DNA of 8,351 nucleotides, from the NCBI GenBank assembly GCA_937907305.1, contig CALERQ010000028.1, forward strand, positions 1 through 8,351, given 5' to 3'. Shown piece after piece: positions 5,981-8,351 of this stretch. How positions within the stretch are numbered: position 1 is the first letter of the stretch; each line of letters starts with the position of its first letter. The translations under genes and the position numbers were made by a program. Origin of the DNA: an uncultured Clostridia bacterium (GTDB taxonomy: Bacteria > Bacillota > Clostridia > Oscillospirales > Ruminococcaceae). The notes below the pieces were generated by a model, which worked only from the letters and a program-made list of their open reading frames with translations, ran no database searches and was not told the DNA's origin.

Positions 5981-6946
5981 ATGCTGAAGGAAAATAGGAC
6001 TCTTGGCGGCGAACTCCGCAACCAGCTGGTTGCAACCGTAACGGAAATGCTGGAAAAAGACGATCGCATCATGGTACTGGATGCAGATTTGGGTGGTGCT
6101 TCTTTTTTCCTGCGCTTCAAGAAATCTCATCCCGATCGTTTTGTAGACTGTGGTATTTGTGAGGCAAATATGGTGGGTGTGGCGGCTGGACTCTCTCTGC
6201 GCGGCTATATCCCGGTGGTACACACCATGTCGGCTTTTGTGGCCCGTCGTGCGCTGGATCAGCTGTATATCTCCTGCGCCTACCAGAACAACACCATCAA
6301 TGTATTTGGTTCGGATCCTGGCATCTGCTCCGGTTTTGATGGCGGTACCCACACCTGTTTTGAAGACTTGGCCATTATGAGAACCATTCCCCATGCCATC
6401 GTGTGTGACCCCTGCGATCAGGTGCAGCTGGACTGGATGGTTCGGGAGTGCCTTTCCCGCAATGATGGTGCCATCCATTATATCCGCGCGTACCGCAAGA
6501 ATGTTACCGAGGTCTATGAGCCCGGTACCAAGTTCGAGCTGGGCAAGGGCAAGGTTCTTATCCCCGGTGATGAGGTGCTGCTGGTCGGCAGCGGTTATCT
6601 GATGGGCGATGCCCTGACTGCGGCGGAAGAGCTGAGAGCTCAGGGTATCAGCGTGGAAGTGGTTGATCCGGTTACCATTAAGCCTTTCGATGAGGAACTG
6701 ATCCTGAACGAGGCCAAGGGCAAGAAGCTGGTTGTTACCTACGAGAACCACGGTACGGTAAATGGCATCGGCAGCGCTGTGGCCGATGTGCTGGCCAAGA
6801 ACGGTGTAGGTGTGCCGCTGCTGAAGCTTGGCGCTACTGAGATTTTTGGCCAGGTGGGTATGGTGGACCTGCTGAAGGAAGCATATAAACTTACCGCAAA
6901 GGATGCTGTTGCCGAAATTCTGAAGGCCTGGCATAAAGTAAACTAA
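5981..6946 (+). CDS. Transketolase, C-terminal subunit
   Basis: 321-aa partner of the preceding subunit, holding the pyrimidine-binding and C-terminal transketolase domains. The cofactor-activating glutamate is E61 in DCGICEANMVGVAAG. HTMSAFVARRALDQLY (81-96), GGTHTCFEDLAIMRTIP (121-137) with H124, and YENHGTVNGIGSAV (254-267) are typical of transketolase/DXS-like C-terminal subunits. GGAGGAGG (5965-5972) lies 8 bases before the ATG, inside the end of the upstream gene. A DXS subunit is excluded by gene size and by the split pair. The stop codon is immediately followed by an A-tract and a hairpin. With the epimerase family gene at the right end, it would feed pentose phosphates into glycolysis. 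Confidence 0.95.
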   Translation: MLKENRTLGGELRNQLVATVTEMLEKDDRIMVLDADLGGASFFLRFKKSHPDRFVDCGICEANMVGVAAGLSLRGYIPVVHTMSAFVARRALDQLYISCAYQNNTINVFGSDPGICSGFDGGTHTCFEDLAIMRTIPHAIVCDPCDQVQLDWMVRECLSRNDGAIHYIRAYRKNVTEVYEPGTKFELGKGKVLIPGDEVLLVGSGYLMGDALTAAEELRAQGISVEVVDPVTIKPFDEELILNEAKGKKLVVTYENHGTVNGIGSAVADVLAKNGVGVPLLKLGATEIFGQVGMVDLLKEAYKLTAKDAVAEILKAWHKVN

Positions 6947-6982
6947 AAAAACAGGCATCCGGGTCTATGGACCCGGATGCCT
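6945..6982 (-). terminator. Intrinsic terminator for the DeoR gene, possibly bidirectional
   Basis: A perfect 13-bp stem, AGGCATCCGGGTC (6953-6965) with GACCCGGATGCCT (6970-6982), closes a 4-base loop TATG. On the minus strand it is followed after one G by seven T residues (6951-6945), a textbook terminator 14 bases past the DeoR stop. On the plus strand the stem is followed by ATTCCCTAAAAC, which lacks a U-tract, so termination of the transketolase transcript here should be weaker. The minus-strand T-tract overlaps the transketolase stop codon. Confidence 0.85.
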
Positions 6983-6996
6983 ATTCCCTAAAACAG

Positions 6997-7758
6997 TTAT
7001 TCTTTTACGATGGTAAAATTCGAAGGAAAACCGATAGAGAGGTTTTCCGGCTCGTAGATAATGATGTTATCAAATGAGCTTAGTGAGGCGAAGCGGCATA
7101 CGCTGGTCTTTCCGATTTTACTGGAGTCGGCCAGCAATACGCTTTTATCGGCACACCGCATGGCAACCTCCTTTACCGGGACAGTTTCGATATCGTCATT
7201 ATAGGCCAGCTGGTTGTTTAGCTCGATACCGGAGCAGCCGAAAAAGGCGTAATCGAAATGAAACTGGGAGATCATTTTTTCGGCGTAGGTACCCACGGTG
7301 CTTTCGTGGAAATGCATGTATCTTCCGCCGATCAAGAAGATGTCCATATCCATGTTATACAGCTTCCGGGGGATCAGAAGATTGGGTGTGACAATCTTAA
7401 CGCGTTTATCCTGAATGAAATCGATAAGCTGGGCGACGGAAGTTCCGCCATCCAGGAAAATGCATTGACCGTCCTCAATCAGGCTTGCGGCGGCTTTGGC
7501 GATCACATTTTTCTCTTCCATATGTTCCGTCAGTTTTTCGCTGGTGATCAGCGGTGCAACATTTCCCAGGGGGGACCCGCCGGTTTTGGTTGCGCCTGCA
7601 CGCACTCTCAGTGCCAGGCCTTTTTGTTCCAGCCGTTCAAAGTCTCTCCGGATCGTTGCTTCAGATACATTCAGACTGGCGGCAATCTCCTTGATGGTAA
7701 CGGTCGTTTCGGCCTCCAGCTTTTGCAGGATGTAATCCATTCGCTCTGTTGCAATCAT
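6997..7758 (-). CDS. DeoR-family transcriptional repressor
   Basis: 253-aa cytoplasmic regulator. N-terminal DeoR helix-turn-helix at about residues 5-57, with TIKEIAASLNVSEATIRRD and the family segment FERLEQKG. A C-terminal DeoRC sensor, which in this family binds a phosphorylated sugar, shows FLDGGTS (101-107), FLIGG (141-145), FFGCSGIE (172-179), PVKE (194-197) and LADSSKIGK (209-217). ATG 7758 is chosen over an in-frame start at 7839 because AAAGGAG lies 8 bases upstream and the protein then begins at the usual distance from the HTH. It is convergent with the SIS-transketolase operon and divergent from the epimerase gene, so it is probably the local repressor and may repress itself. Shared sequence elements link its upstream region with the PTS promoters. 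Confidence 0.93.
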   Translation of the reverse strand: MIATERMDYILQKLEAETTVTIKEIAASLNVSEATIRRDFERLEQKGLALRVRAGATKTGGSPLGNVAPLITSEKLTEHMEEKNVIAKAAASLIEDGQCIFLDGGTSVAQLIDFIQDKRVKIVTPNLLIPRKLYNMDMDIFLIGGRYMHFHESTVGTYAEKMISQFHFDYAFFGCSGIELNNQLAYNDDIETVPVKEVAMRCADKSVLLADSSKIGKTSVCRFASLSSFDNIIIYEPENLSIGFPSNFTIVKE

Positions 7759-7824
7759 ATAAAAAACTCCTTTAATCCCAATATTCAGCAGGCGCTTTTT
7801 CGATAAATCAAAACGCCTCAAAAA

Positions 7825-7853
7825 GATTCCCTTGGGCAATAAGCCAAAGAATC
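7825..7853. repeat. Imperfect inverted repeat in the DeoR leader, candidate operator
   Basis: GATTC (7825-7829) and GAATC (7849-7853) are complementary ends; inside them TTGG pairs with CCAA, leaving a small asymmetric internal loop (CC opposite A) and an 8-base loop. The right half contains ATAAGCCAAAG (7839-7849), found in inverted orientation at 1474-1484 between EIIB and EIIA, where GAATCC also precedes it. It may act as DNA operator or RNA hairpin; a terminator is unlikely as there is no T-tract on either strand. Confidence 0.4.
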
Positions 7854-7940
7854 AAGGTGGGGATAATTTATACTATTAGAATACATCAAAATTGAAAGAT
7901 AAACAAGCAAATTCTCAAATATTTTGCAAACTATCTTTGA

Positions 7941-7970
7941 TTTATGAAAAGAATACGCAAAATGTGACAA
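7941..7970 (-). promoter_or_regulatory. Candidate promoter for the DeoR gene
   Basis: Minus strand: TTGTCA (7970-7965, one base from consensus), 18-base spacer, CATAAA (7946-7941, 4 of 6). It would give a leader of about 175 bases containing the inverted repeat at 7825-7853. The TTGCAAACTAT element lies just downstream of the -10. Called by eye and weak. Confidence 0.3.
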
Positions 7971-8028
7971 GTACTTTATCAAAGTTTTCATTATAAAGGA
8001 AGAACAAAAAACGAGGAGGGCAAATCAG

Positions 8029-8351
8029 ATGAATTATCCGGCTTATATATCGCCTTCAATTGCGTGCTGCCCGCTGGAGTGCCTGGAAGAACATGTGCAC
8101 CGCCTGGAGCAGCTGGGGATAGAGATGCTGCATGTAGATATTATGGACGGGAATTTTGTGGAAAATTATTGCCTGGGAACGGAATTTATTCCCCTGCTGC
8201 ACAGGATAACAAAGCTTCCCTTGGATATTCATTTGATGATCCAGCGCCCCGACCAAAAGCTGTCGTTCATCCCATTTGAGAGCGGAGATTATGTAACCAT
8301 CCATGCCGAAAGCACACCGCATATCCAAAAAACGCTGGCGGAAATACGCCG
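8029..8351 (+). CDS. Ribulose-phosphate 3-epimerase family protein, 3' end cut by window edge
   Basis: First 107 residues of a TIM-barrel ketose-phosphate 3-epimerase (full length usually about 220 aa). Visible family residues: catalytic-region serine in SPS (S8, S10), metal ligands H35 and D37 in LHVDIMDG, and H68 in DIHLM; D37 is the expected proton-transfer residue. Where common Rpe has FVPN, this has NFVENY, with Glu replacing Pro. That is the loop that also varies in AlsE-like allulose-6-phosphate epimerases, so the substrate may be ribulose-5-phosphate or another ketose phosphate. GAGGAGGG lies 8 bases before ATG 8029. Divergent from the DeoR gene, it probably starts a second operon extending beyond the window. 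Confidence 0.9.
   Translation, partial: MNYPAYISPSIACCPLECLEEHVHRLEQLGIEMLHVDIMDGNFVENYCLGTEFIPLLHRITKLPLDIHLMIQRPDQKLSFIPFESGDYVTIHAESTPHIQKTLAEIR

Larger units (their letters stand above)
7759..8028. other. Divergent regulatory region between the DeoR and epimerase genes
   Basis: This 270-base A+T-rich interval holds no credible gene. Visible elements: an imperfect inverted repeat at 7825-7853, a TTGCAAACTAT element (7924-7934) shared with the EIIA operator, four ATCAAA-type motifs (7807, 7885, 7935 inverted, 7978), and TATAAA at 7992-7997, which could be a -10 for the epimerase gene although no good -35 precedes it. Confidence 0.6.

Noticed and set aside
5072..6958. 628-codon open frame antisense to the transketolase genes
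   Set aside because: Fully overlaps two genes with clear catalytic motifs; the translation shows no recognisable domain and has no convincing start. It is a by-product of codon usage.
7759..7839. 27-residue N-terminal extension of the DeoR protein
   Set aside because: No good ribosome site upstream, whereas ATG 7758 has AAAGGAG at 8 bases and places the HTH at the usual distance from the N-terminus.
1..8351. CRISPR arrays, tRNA or rRNA genes, insertion sequences, cre boxes
   Set aside because: Looked for and not seen: no regularly spaced repeats, no transposase-like protein, no terminal inverted repeats, and no sequence close to the cre consensus.

Overview
This 8.35 kb window reads as a carbohydrate-uptake and catabolism locus from a low-to-mid-GC member of the Bacillota, most likely a gut-type Clostridia. 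The pointers are strong GGAGG-type ribosome binding sites before nearly every gene, sigma-A-like promoters, an intrinsic terminator, and PTS, split-transketolase and DeoR genes packed together. The species cannot be named from the sequence alone.

Layout. On the minus strand at the left edge lie a PTS EIIC of the ascorbate (SgaT/UlaA) family, cut by the window edge, and the EIIB gene that precedes it in transcription. A 344-base divergent regulatory region (1345-1688) separates them from the plus-strand EIIA gene. EIIA ends tail-to-tail with a minus-strand HAD phosphatase gene. Divergent from the HAD gene, four plus-strand genes run closely spaced: a GlmS-type double-SIS sugar isomerase/deglycase, a second and different double-SIS protein resembling FrlB/GfrF deglycases, and the N- and C-terminal subunits of a split transketolase. 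A 13-bp hairpin terminator separates this operon from a convergent DeoR-family repressor gene. Divergent from the repressor, across a 270-base interval, begins a ribulose-phosphate 3-epimerase family gene that runs off the right edge.

How the parts fit together (inference). The three PTS proteins would import and phosphorylate a substrate. The SIS proteins would isomerise, deaminate or deglycate the phosphorylated product. The epimerase and transketolase would pass the carbon skeleton into the pentose-phosphate pathway. The DeoR protein probably senses a phosphorylated intermediate. Two SIS proteins with an ascorbate-family PTS and a pentose-phosphate module suggest an aminated or glycated sugar rather than ascorbate itself, but the substrate is unknown.

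The most notable non-coding signal is a family of TTGCAA elements. Three copies at exact 10-bp spacing overlap the -35 of the EIIA promoter, two more bracket the -35 of the EIIB-EIIC promoter, and one lies upstream of the DeoR gene. A second shared element, ATAAGCCAAAG, occurs near the EIIB promoter and in the DeoR leader. These are candidate operators tying the separated transcription units into one regulon.
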